Assembly (NCBI GenBank): GCA_934047225.1
Contig: OW204000.1
Location: forward strand, 10,062,001 to 10,126,000
Reading direction: 5' to 3'
Length of the DNA: 64,000 bases
Source of the DNA: Ypsolopha sequella
Taxonomy: Eukaryota > Arthropoda > Insecta > Lepidoptera > Ypsolophidae
Position 1 is the first letter of the stretch. The number at the start of each line of letters is the position of its first letter. The position numbers were made by a program, and so were the translations under genes. Of the stretch, positions 22,671 through 35,800 are shown piece after piece. The notes under the pieces are model-generated. The model was not told the DNA's origin. It searched no databases and saw nothing but the letters and a program-made list of their open reading frames with translations.

Positions 22671-23739
22671 TTTATATTTGATTCCGGTGCTTTGAAAATA
22701 TGTGAAAGGACTAACTTTTAAATAGTTTATAGTAGGTATTTTCTTTCAGTGAAGAAGTTACGATTACAAAACCGTGATGTTTTACGATTATTATTAAAAT
22801 ATGAGTCATACTATCCGTAATTTCAATTGATACGAGGTAACTGCGCCAAAATTAGACAAAAAGTGAATTACGTACTTCATTACCAGTACATATTAAAAAT
22901 GTGACTATAAAGAAGCATAATTAAAGAAAATACAAATTAATTTAAGCATATAAAAAAATGGGTATATTAAAAGAATTTTGTAAGTATTTATGTTATTTTT
23001 TGTTAACCCTTTGTGAGTGAGAAGTCATGTATCAAAATGTCGTATGTGCTAAAATGTACGGTTATATGTATAGGTATTATTTTTATTCGCCATTAACATG
23101 ACTGAAGAGATTCACGTGTATTTAACTGTTGAAACAGCCGTTAAAAAACTGTTTTTGTTAGAGCACGTGATTGTGTTCCGCTTGAGTTACTGAAAAAAAA
23201 TGATGGCAACCCGACATACGGCTTAAGTAGATAAAGATTGTTTGTAGCCTTACAAAGAATGTCATTTGCTCTTGGAAACCTTTCGATATGAATGAATTAA
23301 CTGTATATAATTTCCCATTCCCATAATCTACTAGAGTCTAGTCTACACTACACAGCTAACAAACAGTAGAGTACTCTGCAGTCTGCTCTACATACATAGT
23401 ATTTACGCGAGACAGCTCTTGTATCGCGTACTACGACGGCACACAAGCAAACACAATTTTACAATTTACGAGACATCTACTCACACTAGTGCCTAGTTTC
23501 ATTCATGTACCGAAACTGGACCTTTGTTCCCGTCCTTATCTTACTAGAAAGAATGAACTGTGTATGAATGAGATGGAGAATCCCTTACTGAAATGGCGTT
23601 TGTTGAACCGAGCTGCTCCGCGTCGGTCGAAGTCTCGCTCCCTCGCGCAGCGGCAGAGAACGCGTTGTTCGACTTTCGAGAGACGTCGTACGCTAGTGTA
23701 CATTGTACATGTCTTCATTATTGATGCAAAACTTCCACG
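22671..23739 (+). other. Upstream region and 5' UTR of ADAP1
   Basis: No repeat recognised in most of it. From about 23590 to the ATG the sequence is more GC-rich (GCGTCGGTCGAAGTCTCG), as expected for a promoter/5' UTR. No clear TATA-initiator pair was found, so the start site is not assigned. Confidence 0.4.
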
Positions 23740-23821
23740 ATGGTTGATCATAACGAGAGATTGTTGTTGGAGTTGCTAAAGAAAACTGGAAATAATGTGT
23801 GTGCTGATTGTGGATCCGAAG
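23740..23821 (+). CDS. ADAP1: ADAP1 exon 1 (residues 1-27)
   Basis: Encodes the N-terminal helix and the first zinc pair CADC. The donor is GTATGT at 23822; phase 1. The codon split with exon 2 gives Asp28 of the conserved DPDW. Confidence 0.93.
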
Positions 23822-26800
23822 GTATGTGCAAACCGTGTTGTTATAGTGATATTCGCATCCCCGTGAAGCATGGTATTCCATGGGGAGAAAAGGCGGGGGG
23901 CGTAAGTGCGTCCATGCTTTAGATTTGAGTTCAGTGACCTCGGTGTAAAATGCATTCAATCAAAACAAATCATCACATTCAGTGCATGCATAGAACAAAC
24001 AAATTGAATAATACATAAGAATGTGTTTTGTTTGGGAATTATTGTGACATTCAACTACCAATCTAAGTATATAAAATTCTTCTTGTTTGTGTGACAGCTA
24101 GGTACTCTAGGTAGTCAATCAATGACGCATTGGCTCTATAAATGTGTTTTGTACTAAAATCATGTAACATTGATGGCAAATTAAAAAACTTATTCAATTG
24201 TGATGAATATAACTATGATTTCAACAGCAGAACAGTTTTTAAACAACATGAACTAAGCGTATGCAAAATAGAAATATACTTACTCATATTTACATGGAAA
24301 GAAGTGTTTACTTGCAATATTCTTATTACTCTGTGTTCATTTATTCTGTTTGTGGTACAATTGCTTATTATTATTACACAACTAGTATGATTAAAACATA
24401 CAGCTCTGTGTTATTTAGGTTATTTACGAGTGGCTCAGAAGCCACATTTGCTTGTGTGTGTACGTTTAGCTTGTGACGTCTCATCGGTGTAAGTACCTGA
24501 TATCGTCGTAAACACGGATGTGTACAAACTACATCGATATACGATAAACTACAAAACATTCGTGTGGCAAACGCCCAATATACCGACAGACAGGTTTACA
24601 AGTTGTAATTTCTGCACTAGGTGTACTTACCTACTAGACTTGTTGTTTACCAAGACTGCATTATAATTACAATGTCCTACAGATAACTTTGCGGGAGCCA
24701 AAATGTGTTTTTTTAGGAGAACTATCGCGGTGTACTATTTTACACGGGCTGAATTACTAAAATAAGAAGACTGGAATTGCAAATCAAAACTAAAAAAGTT
24801 CCAAATATTTCATTATGTGTAGAGATTTGCGGGAAAAAAAACGATAATTATTTTAGCTTGTAAAACAGCTTTTTATGAATTTTAAGTAATTTTAGAACAT
24901 TTATTTTTATTACGTTTTTTATGAAAACTTGAAACTCTATTTTGTTGACTAACCGATAGTTACGTCATTTGCTTGACTTGCCCGTTTGTGACGGTTAACG
25001 TTTGAACGGTTATGGTTATCGTCTATTTATTTGATGAAGTTATATACATAGTTTAGAAGAGAAAAACAAATAATAAATACTACTTTTGAAATAAATTTAT
25101 TTATCGATCGATATCAAATGTAAAGTAAAAATAATCAAATATCTTCCCTGGTACTAATTTAGTGTATATTGAGTGTAAAAAGTTAACTGGATCACCAAGT
25201 AACTTTCGCAAAAATCACAACTTTATTTCTGTTTTTTTTTTCTAAATAAATGTTTAGATATTGTTGTTGTTTGGATTAAATACAAATAAAAACCGGCCAA
25301 GTACCTACCTACGTGTTGTGCCACGCGCAGTGTAGAGTTCCGCAGTTTTATAAGTTGTCGACTATAACTTGTAAAGCCTACTTAGTTGTAATAGTTTTCC
25401 TTTTAACTTCGTTATATATATAACACTACTGCCAATCCGGATACTGAAAAAAAAAAAAAACAATTCCCATACAAAAAATTTATAACGTCATTACTGCCCC
25501 GCCCATCCTCCTAGTGCTCCTATATTTGGCCACAAAATATTCCCCGTGAGTGGTTCTACTGAAGTACTGAGTTCGGTTTAGTGGACTATGTACAAAGCAA
25601 ATATTGATAGAAAACCACACAAATCGATGTACAGGATAGCCGTTTGGTACAAAATTCAAAAAGTTTATTTTGCAAAGTAGGTATATATAATACACGTTTC
25701 ACAAGTCAAATTTTAATCTTATAAAAATATATGTAATAAAATAATAAATGTACATGAACTACTTAGATTAAATGTTTATTTAATTTATGTAGCAATGTAC
25801 ACGGGTAGTTCTTAAAAATATTCCCATGGGCGCCGCCCGCGCCCAAACGGCTATCCTGTACATCGATTTGTGCGGTTTTCTATCAATATTTGCTTTGTAC
25901 ACAGCTAGTCCACTAAACCGAACTCAGTACTTCAGTAGAACCATTCACGGGGAATATTTTGTGGCCAAATATAGGAACAATAGGAGGAATGAGTAAAGAT
26001 TTGAAGAATCTATGACAAACGTCATCATGGATGAATTGGGGAATTTAGAAATTTTAGCGAATCCTTTTCGTAATCTTGACGTACCTCAAATATTTCTTGA
26101 TGTTTTGACTCCATTTCTATAGTATATTGACGAAAAATTCATTTCACATGAAAAAAAAATGGATACATGAACTCGGCACAACAGAAGTATGACCCAAATT
26201 CGTCAGTGAATACAAAATTTTCGACGACAGTGGAATCTGATGTATTAACGATACTGAATCACCTCCTAAATTACTTTCCATTTAAATTGAAAGACCTTAT
26301 ATGTGAGATAAATTGTATTTTCATTTGTTTTTCAGACCCAGATTGGGCGTCTTACAATATTGGAATATTCATCTGCATGCGATGTGCTAGCGTCCATCGT
26401 AGTATGGGTGCACACATCAGCAAAGTCAAACACCTAAAACTGGATCGATGGGAAGATTCTCAAGTCCAGAGAATGAAAGAAGTTGGTAACACAACTGCAA
26501 AGGCCAAGTACGAGTATAGAGTTCCTCCATGCTACAGAAGACCAGTGAAAACCGATCCTCAGTATGTTATTTATATAGTATTACATAATTATAATATTAT
26601 TAAAACTCGCGTGAGCTGACATACTAAATTATTATTACATACGGCTTGAACACTCACGTGTGATTGTTGTTGACTATATGCCAACCGTTTCTAAGAACGA
26701 CACTCGCCTTGATAATGCCGAAATTGTATCGGTGAAACGATTGGCATATAGTCAACAACAATCACACGTGAGTGTTTTGTAATTAATATGTAATTAATAT

Positions 26801-29800
26801 CAAGAACAATGCTGAATATGCACACAATTCCTAATAATAATTCAATGGCTTGATTGCTATGGGTTTGTTTTAGAATACAATATTTTTCTCTACATGTACC
26901 TACGTACTTTATTTCTCCTTCATATTCTATCACATGATTTATAAGGATCTCGTCAACTTCATTGGAAAGATACCGTGTTACTACAAAACGGTGTTTAACT
27001 TTAGACAGTGTTTAAATCTGTTGTTGTCGCCTTTTCTTTCATATTGTCAAAGAGTGACAGCAACAGATTTAAACACTGTCTAAAGTTAAACACCGTTTTG
27101 TAGTTACACCGTTAATGTTTATTACAGAGTTCTTATTGAGCAGTGGATTCGCGCGAAATACGATCGCGAAGAGTTCTGCCATCCTGAGCGTCAAAGCTAT
27201 GTGTCCGGTTCTATGGAAGGTTTTCTCATGAAGCGGGGGAAGGAAGACAGTCGCTACCAGCTCAGAAAATTCATACTCAATGAAACTGATGATACACTAA
27301 AGTGAGTCAAAAACAGGTTTACGTCTATACATTATTTTTTGAAATTTAAAATTAAATACGCTTTTTATCAAGTCTATCGAACGAAACATTCTATTTCGTT
27401 ATTTTCGAATAGTGAATTTCAAATTCCAACCAGATTAGATGCACGGTTTATTTTTTCATTTCTAATATTATATAGTTTTAGAAATTTTGGACACATTTTT
27501 CCGTTTATGATTTTGGTGGTTTTTACTTTGATGCTTTTTACGTCGCGCATGCAATTTTACCTCAAATTTTACCAAAATCACTTGATTTTATTTAGTTCTA
27601 GTACCTAGCACAGTTCACAGTGCCGTCTAGTTGGACACCCCATGAACGTATTATCAGATGGTTTTATGTTCTTGAGGGGAAAATTGAACTATACGGTATT
27701 TTTTTTTTACTACCAAAGAACGAGAACGCCATCTAAATCCGTTTAACGGTTTAATAGTAGTTACGTAAACGACAAACATACATTTTTGATATTTTTTTCC
27801 GGGTCCAAGGAGCCCAAAGAAGTTTACTTTTAACAATTTGTTCTTGGCATGGACAAAACTTACTCACGAATTATAAGTAGGTATACACATTATCTGCAGA
27901 TATTTATAAAATGACTTTTAACGAAAACTAAGTACCTATAAAGCCGATTCTGAAGGCTTTAATTTTAGTTATAGTGCTGTCAAAACTTAAAATTTTCCAA
28001 AGTAATTTAACTTCAGTTCCTAAAACTTAAGGACTACTTTGCAATGAAGAAAATTTAGTTTTGACAGCACTATAACTAAAATTAAAGCCTTCAGAAACGG
28101 CTTTAGTATGTAAAAAAATTATGTAAATTTTTAATTTAAAGCATAAAAAATGTGTCTAATTTGACCTGACCTAGCAGATTAAGAGCTGTATCTTAACCTG
28201 GCAATTTCTGTATGCGACAATAAGAGCCTCAAAAGTCTAAAATAGCCATGCATGACGTACCAAATACGAAAAGTTCCACGCCTCTCAGACGCTACGTCAC
28301 AAACCCTGACCAAATATTTGCCAGCTACGTAATTTTGAGCTCATTATCAACTGTTTGCGATAATGAATAAGCTATCATCTTTTGGCACTGTGATCTTAAT
28401 TTCTTCAGCAAACATTCGGGTTATTGCTCTATGTTGACGTAACGTTGTGAAATTTTCATGATATATGCGACGCCACGCAACGTCACCTCCTGTAAAGAAT
28501 GTGACGTCACTATGACTACATGATATACACGAATATTATACTAAGGTGTGTTAATTCGAAAACCGTTTCGAGATTTAGGTTTAATAAGCCGTATTTAGAA
28601 CTTGTGGTCTAAAAAATCGCATGATGATGAATATTTTTACGAAAATGGTGCAACTTCCATTAGACTTCGTGTGACATCACTTGAGAAAAGGCTGTTTAGA
28701 AATGTGTCCTTTGCTATCAAGATAAATTTATAATAATTTGTTTTCTACTGATTTGATAGATGGATGACAGATGAGTAGACAGACAGAGACAGACCACTTT
28801 TTTATAAGCAAAGGTCCAAATCAGTATAACGCCTAAAATGCCCCAAGTGACGTCATATCTGAAAATTCTTTAAAAAATCATGAAAAAATAATCGTCAAAT
28901 TATATACCATAATAATGAAAACTATGATCCAAAATGGCGCATATTCTCCGAAAAAAAAAACTTGGAAATTGAGCTATGGGTATTGTTTCTATCCGCAGAT
29001 TTTTATGGTATTATCTGACACAACTATTTAGGATAGAACCTTGGCGTAGTAAAATTGTAACGTAGGGTGTGTTACGTAATATTTTAAATGTCCCTACTAA
29101 CTACATAAGAGGTTTGTGTCTGATATAATACAGCTGGCACAGCTCTAGCATTTACAAAAAAAAATAACCACCATAAAATGTTATAGTCAATTATTATGTT
29201 CATCGTATAAACAAAAAAAACGTGCTTTTTTAGGGTAGCAATAAAAGCTCCGACAACTAAATTAAAAATCAGGATGTTCAATTTATGAATGTTACTGCTT
29301 TAAATACTAATCTACTAAAAACTTCTGTATCTACTAATAAATATACGAAAACTACCGAATGAAATACTGAAAATTCCGAAAACTACTGTCAGCTATTTTT
29401 ATCGCAGATCTCCGAATATTTTTTTTTTGTATGTCATTCATTCCGTTAAAACTTAGAGACCTCGCCTCGCTCCGTTCCGCTTAGCTCGGCTTCTTATTTT
29501 ATCTTACATGTAAACCTAACACGCTCCTCGCTTCGTAATTTTGTTTTTGACTATGTTTTTTCGGTAAGTTCTTTTGGGAGTTCAGTAATTTATTCGGAGG
29601 TTCATTATTTAAACCAGGTGGTCGTGAGAAATTTTAGTTTGCTACGTTTAATTTATTTTGTCGGTAGATATTACACAGTTAAATTAGTATATTCAATAAC
29701 TAATTTTGCCGCTGCTCAGACAGTGTGCAGCAGTTCGCTGGGGTTTAATTTGTTTTTCGGAGGCTTTATTATTATCCTTTTTTTGTAATTAGTTACATAG

Positions 29801-32800
29801 GGCAACACATACAAGCCTGAAATTACAAATCTAATACACTAACTGAATGATTGTCTGACTGACTATAAACGGCTGGTCGGGCGGATCCAGCCTGCGAGCC
29901 AGGGGGGGGGGGGTCACAGGCTCTGAATTAGTCCAAGTATATAATAAAAATTTGTGCCATTTTATGTGTCTGTACGTAAATTTAGCGTGTCTGTATAGAA
30001 AAAAGAGGGGGAGATCATGACCCCCATGACCCCCCCCTAGATCCGCCGTTGGTGGACCTAGGAACATGAAATTTGGAATGTAAGTTCTTTGTATGACCTA
30101 AACATTCGCTAAGAAGGGATTATAAGAAATTCCCGCGGAATCGGGAGAAACGGGACTCACGCGAGCAACGCCGCAGGGCGTCCGCTAGTAAATAGTAATT
30201 TTAAAAGACAACATTTATTTTTATTAGTTTTTAGTAAGTATATCAAGCCCCTCGCAAATTTTCAGTACTTAAACAGAAGTCTAATACTTGTCAAAATAAA
30301 TTAACTTGGCCAAGTATAGGGGCAGTTACCTCACTTCACAATATATTTTTATATTATCAAATTAAGGATGGTCGTCAGTCGTCATAACGCGACCAACTCA
30401 GTTGTGGGCGCGGCCAATACTCATGCTGTTTCATTTCGCTGGTGCACGCACAATTTCGTCGCCGGCGCAAAATTGAAAACTTGTTTCAGGAGAAACCACT
30501 TTTAGAAAGACTGGACGTTTTCATACATTATTTTTGGTTATTATTAATCTAGTTAACATTTTTGTTGTTTGACCCCTATTAATTTTATCTAAAACAATAA
30601 AAGCACATTAGTAAAAACCGTTAAATTTACGTATTTTAGGGGTTTGTTGTTAACATATTACTCAAATTTCACGGTTTTTAGTTCGACTTAAACATAAATC
30701 TAGATAATATTAATGGAATCAGCCTAAAATATTATAATAACATTCTATAGATACCCAACAATGTGGTGACAGCGTTTGTATGGAGGTTTGCGCGTAAAAG
30801 GTTAGTAAAATGATTAATACACAGAGTACAGAGTTCAGTACCCAAAGGGTAATAAACATCAAATCCAATTCCAAACGATTTATTTTCGTAATACACGTTA
30901 AATATAATGTAAAAGAAAAAACAATATAACTAAATAATCTATATCTAATAGTTTTATATAATAAATAATAATACGAGGAAAAATACGAAAACAAATGAAA
31001 GTTAGGCTTACTTAAATTTCATAAAATGAATAAAAAATAAAAGGATAATGACTAAGGCCTACCTGCAGCATGATCGAGAAAAAATCCTTAACCCTCGGGT
31101 TAACTAACCCAAGGGATGAACATTTCATTACTTCTATTGCATACCATGATAATATCGAAGAGAGTTAGTAATCCCGAGCTAAGCGATTGTTTGACATTTG
31201 ACATTTATTTAGAATGTTACCATAAAGTAATTAGTTGCAACCAATGAGGTTTATATCTATAAAAATAAAATTTTATATCTATAAAATGTCATTGGAAACA
31301 ACACAATTTAAATCAAACTGGTAACATTACTTCACTAACCCGAGTTTAACTAGAGGTGAGAGTCGGTTTAAATTCTAATGACTTTCTCTTAGTTTAACCC
31401 TAGTTTAAACCGAGATTTTGATTGGTGCAAGCATGGTGCAAGAGAGCTTTTTCTTAACCCTCTATTTTTTGACTTAACCAGAGTTAAAGTTGAGTTAAGA
31501 ACATGCTGCAAGTGGGCCTAAGTTATTCATTGGTGAAGCGATGTGGCCGGGCAGTGCGGCGGCGGGGCTGCCCCATTTGGTAGCGTAATATAAAAATCGG
31601 GCCCGTAATTATTTTGAATTTTCACAAAGATTTTTTTACGCAGACTTTTTTCCGTACAAGTGAGTCACACTTACTCACGCACTTTCGTCAGCGTTGCTCA
31701 CGGTATGGTTGCTCACGCACACACACCGAAACGCACAAGGTCCTATCCTTATAGCATTTTGAATAGATAGTACCTATAAACATTCCAAACCACATTTCCA
31801 GATACCACGTGAAAGAGCACAAGGAACCAAAAGGCATCCTGAAGTTGTCCGAGCTGAACGTCTGCTTCGCGCCGCAAAAGATCGGCCACATGAACTCGAT
31901 GCAGATCACCTTCCTCAAGGACGGCTCCACCAGGCACATCTATGTCTACCACGAGGACCCAGAGGTCATCAACTGCTGGTAAGAGCCGACAAATATAGCC
32001 ACCTACCAGTTGGCGGTATTGACCAAAAACTCAGTAAACCTTCGTACACACGCACACGTAATATTGTTGGCAATTTTACAGACTGCCATTTTTAAATTCT
32101 AAAGAAAAAGTGTGTGGGTTTGGATGTAGGAGGTAATATGTGGAACTACTGATCCGTTTTAAAAAATCTTTCACTTTTAGAAAGCTACATCATCCCTGAG
32201 TACTATAGGCTATAATTTGCTTCCTGGGGTCGGGCAGTTCCCTAGGGAAATGACATAAGCTATTTATTATTTGTTGTCTGTTGACGTGCAATTCCCTAGA
32301 GACATACAGATAGGGTCAGACATATCAAATAATTTTCATAAAAACAAAAAATCAAAGTCACATTAATGAAAAGTCAAATTATTGGTGCGAAAAATATTAT
32401 AAGATTTAATAGGACCAGTGGCAGGACGAGCAAAATGCTAGGGGCCTCCGGCCCGGACAGACAGGAGAGGGCTGCTAGCACACAGGATCTTAACAACATT
32501 TTGTGAACATATTCTATCGTGTACCGGACATCATCATTAATAACTGAGATCGCGTTTCCTTAGAATGAATGAAATTGTTTCCAATTTCAATGTCTTGCAA
32601 CCTGCCACTTTTTTAAATTAAAATTACGCTTATTTATTAGAAAAGGCTTTAGAATTTAGATAGAAGACATATTTGTCCCGTTGCCATGGAAATTCTCAGT
32701 TTAAAATCCACTTCTAGACACGAAATAGAAAAGTCGTCAATATCTATTTACTAATAGGTAATACTTTAAGAGCGGTTTCGTAGCCGGATTGTGAAAAACC

Positions 32801-35800
32801 CGCCTTTTTATAATTAATCGAAACGGAATACTTAAATTCAAAATTCACCCAATTTTTATTCAACAAAATCTTATTACCTATGCCTATGTAATGTGTATGC
32901 TGTCATCGCCAAATTTCCATTGGTTTCCGTTAATTAGAATTTCTTTTTTTTTTAATCAAATTTACAGAAACCAATGGAAACTTTGCGATGGCAACATACA
33001 TAAGACATAGGTAATGAGGTTTTGTTTAATAACTATTGAGCAAATTTTGAATTTAAGTGTTCTGTTTCGATTAATTATAAAAAGGCGGGTTTTTCACAAT
33101 CCGGCTGTGAAACCGCTCTTAAGTAGTAAAAAACTCGTGTCTGTATATGGAATATTTTTTCAATATTTTAAATAAAATTGGTTATTAGTTTTGTATTGAG
33201 GCCAAACCTACAATTTTTAGAATTCTCGTCTGTCTGTGTGTATGAATACTCGAGAACCAATCAACGGATTTAGATGCAGTTTTCATTTTTATCATTGTCG
33301 TGGCCCTAGTCAACATATAGGCTATAATGAGTGTTAATAAAATAACGCCCAAGCCGAAAAGCGGACAGAGATTGAATAATGGCAGGTGGAGCTGCGGGCG
33401 AATAGAGAACTTCCTGATTCATTAATCATAAATAATCATTTTATATCTTCACGTTTTTCTTAAGTAAGCACTGCATTTCTGTTATTCGTAAGCCTTCCTG
33501 TGACTACTATGGATCTGTGCCGAGAGATCATTTTCAAAATTAGAATCAATAAAAAAATATTTAAAAATTAGAATCAATAAAAAAATATTTAAAAATTAGA
33601 ATCAATAAAAAAATATTTAAAAATTCTATGGGAAAAGAAAGTAACTTAGATGTTATATCCATCAAACATTCCATGGCTCGATATTTGCACATTGATGATG
33701 TCATTTACCACTTTTTCTGAACTGAAAGCCCGAACTATTTAAATTTTGACGAAAAATATTCTTGTTACTTATTTCAAACGCTCTTTAAATTAAAAGTTAC
33801 TATAACGTTGGTTATACTTCTTTACACTAAGGGAGGGCCCCATCCCATGAATTTGCCACGTTCCTCCAACCGTGTAGTTGCGTCACTGGATAGGACTACC
33901 CAAAAACTAAATCAACGCGGGCGAAGCCAGGGACAAAAGCTCAAAGTAAATAAATCAAAACTCAACATAACGCCGCATGTGTAATAATTACTAATCAGCC
34001 TCACCATCTCAGGTACATGGCAATCCGATGCGCCAAGTTGCATCAGCTCCAAGTGGCGTTCCCCGCGGCCTCAGAGTCGGAGCTGCTCCTGCGCCTTCCC
34101 AAAGACTTCGTGAGAGAAGGCTGGCTCTGGAAGACCGGGCCTCGATCGTCCGACTGCCACAGGAGGAGGTGGTTCACACTGGATAACAGGAAACTCATGT
34201 ATCATGATGAGCCGTTAGACGCGTATCCGAAAGGAGAGATTTTTTTGGGTGAGTTATTTTACAGAGCGGACAGAGTTCTCCTGCTAACCCTTGCGGTGCA
34301 CATTGATTTGTGCTCGGTCTTTTGTTAGTCCCCATCCATGTGTCATGTACACTCATGGGCCAGCTATAGCCAAATTTAAGAAAATTATATAATTCGAGGT
34401 ACTCATTTTTCGTATTACCGCAGTTAGCCAAAAACCATAATGGCCATCTCAAAGTAATAGCTAATAGAAAAGATGACGTCAAATAGCAATTGATAGCAAA
34501 GAAGATAAATAACCAGGTCCAATCGCAAACCGAAGCATTCCTTTTTCTATTCTAGTCACTCACTACATCTTTTAGCCCGCAACGATCCCGTATGTCTATA
34601 TTTTTCACTCTATCATTCAATGTTAAACCACACATACTCCGTAAGGAACGCATTTTCACTGCATTCACTCTATTGGATATTTATTTTGCCATACCCAACA
34701 TTCACTACCATACATAAGTGTAGGAACCAACACTCCACTAGGAACCGCCAATCGTACCTTTGCAGTCAAATTTTGGCTACCGATATAGGAGTGCAGGGCT
34801 CCTGCCACTTTATTTCCCGCATTCACTCATCTTTCAATTTCACCGTCACACTTTCCATCGCGCGTAAATAGACAACCCGTAGACCTGCTCTACTTCCTTG
34901 TCTCCAATCTTATCCTATCTTATCATAGCACAAATAAAGTGCCATCATCCCCGGTGCTAGTTCTATCGGGGACGTTGGCACAGATCAATTGCCATCGCAG
35001 TGCCATCGTCCCCGGTGATGGTGTTTATCAAGGAAGATAGCATAAACCAAGAGCCATCGTACCCGGCAAAACAAAGAGAGAGACAAAGATGAATACTTAG
35101 TTATTACTGCAAAAAAATACGATTATAAATGAAAAGAGTTGCTTTGTATTTTTAATATTTCTCGTAAGCAATGAACTAAAAGTTAGTTCGTTGCTCGTAA
35201 GTAAATCTTTATCATTACAAAATGTGTATTATGAATGAATGTAAAAATCAATGCGCTATCCTTGTGATTGACAGCGTTGCGCCCTGACAGAAACTTATTT
35301 TAATGCAAATTCTTGCTATTGTCGGCACTTGGTAAAACTTGAAATACATCTTGAATTAAAAGCAGTTGTACCTAAGTAGTTTCACTATCTATTTATGTTT
35401 TCTCCCAACATGGAACATTATCATCGTTTACGTCGCTCAGAACCTGTACCTAAAATCAATAAAGTTATTTAAATTAACATATTCCTATGAAAATGGTGTA
35501 AAATCCGAAACCGGTTGGGAGAAAACATAAATAATTAGTGAAACTACTGTACAAGTGCTTTTAATGCAAGATTTAAATATGTTTTTAATTTTTTTTTCTT
35601 TACTTTCGTTAGACATGCGGGTATAACGAGTAATTTTTACGTATGTTTTAAAATATTCCTTCAGCTGTTTTGTTTTTTTTTTTTTTCAAAAAAACAGTTG
35701 GCTGGAATGTAATGATGTAGTACGTATTATGTATATTGTCCTTACAATCAGCTCATGAAGCGCTTTCGTTCGGTACCCCACACGATTTTGACGACATGAA

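Noticed and set aside
22461..22721. 86-codon plus-strand frame
   Set aside because: It is the antisense shadow of the ADAP1 exon 6 copy.
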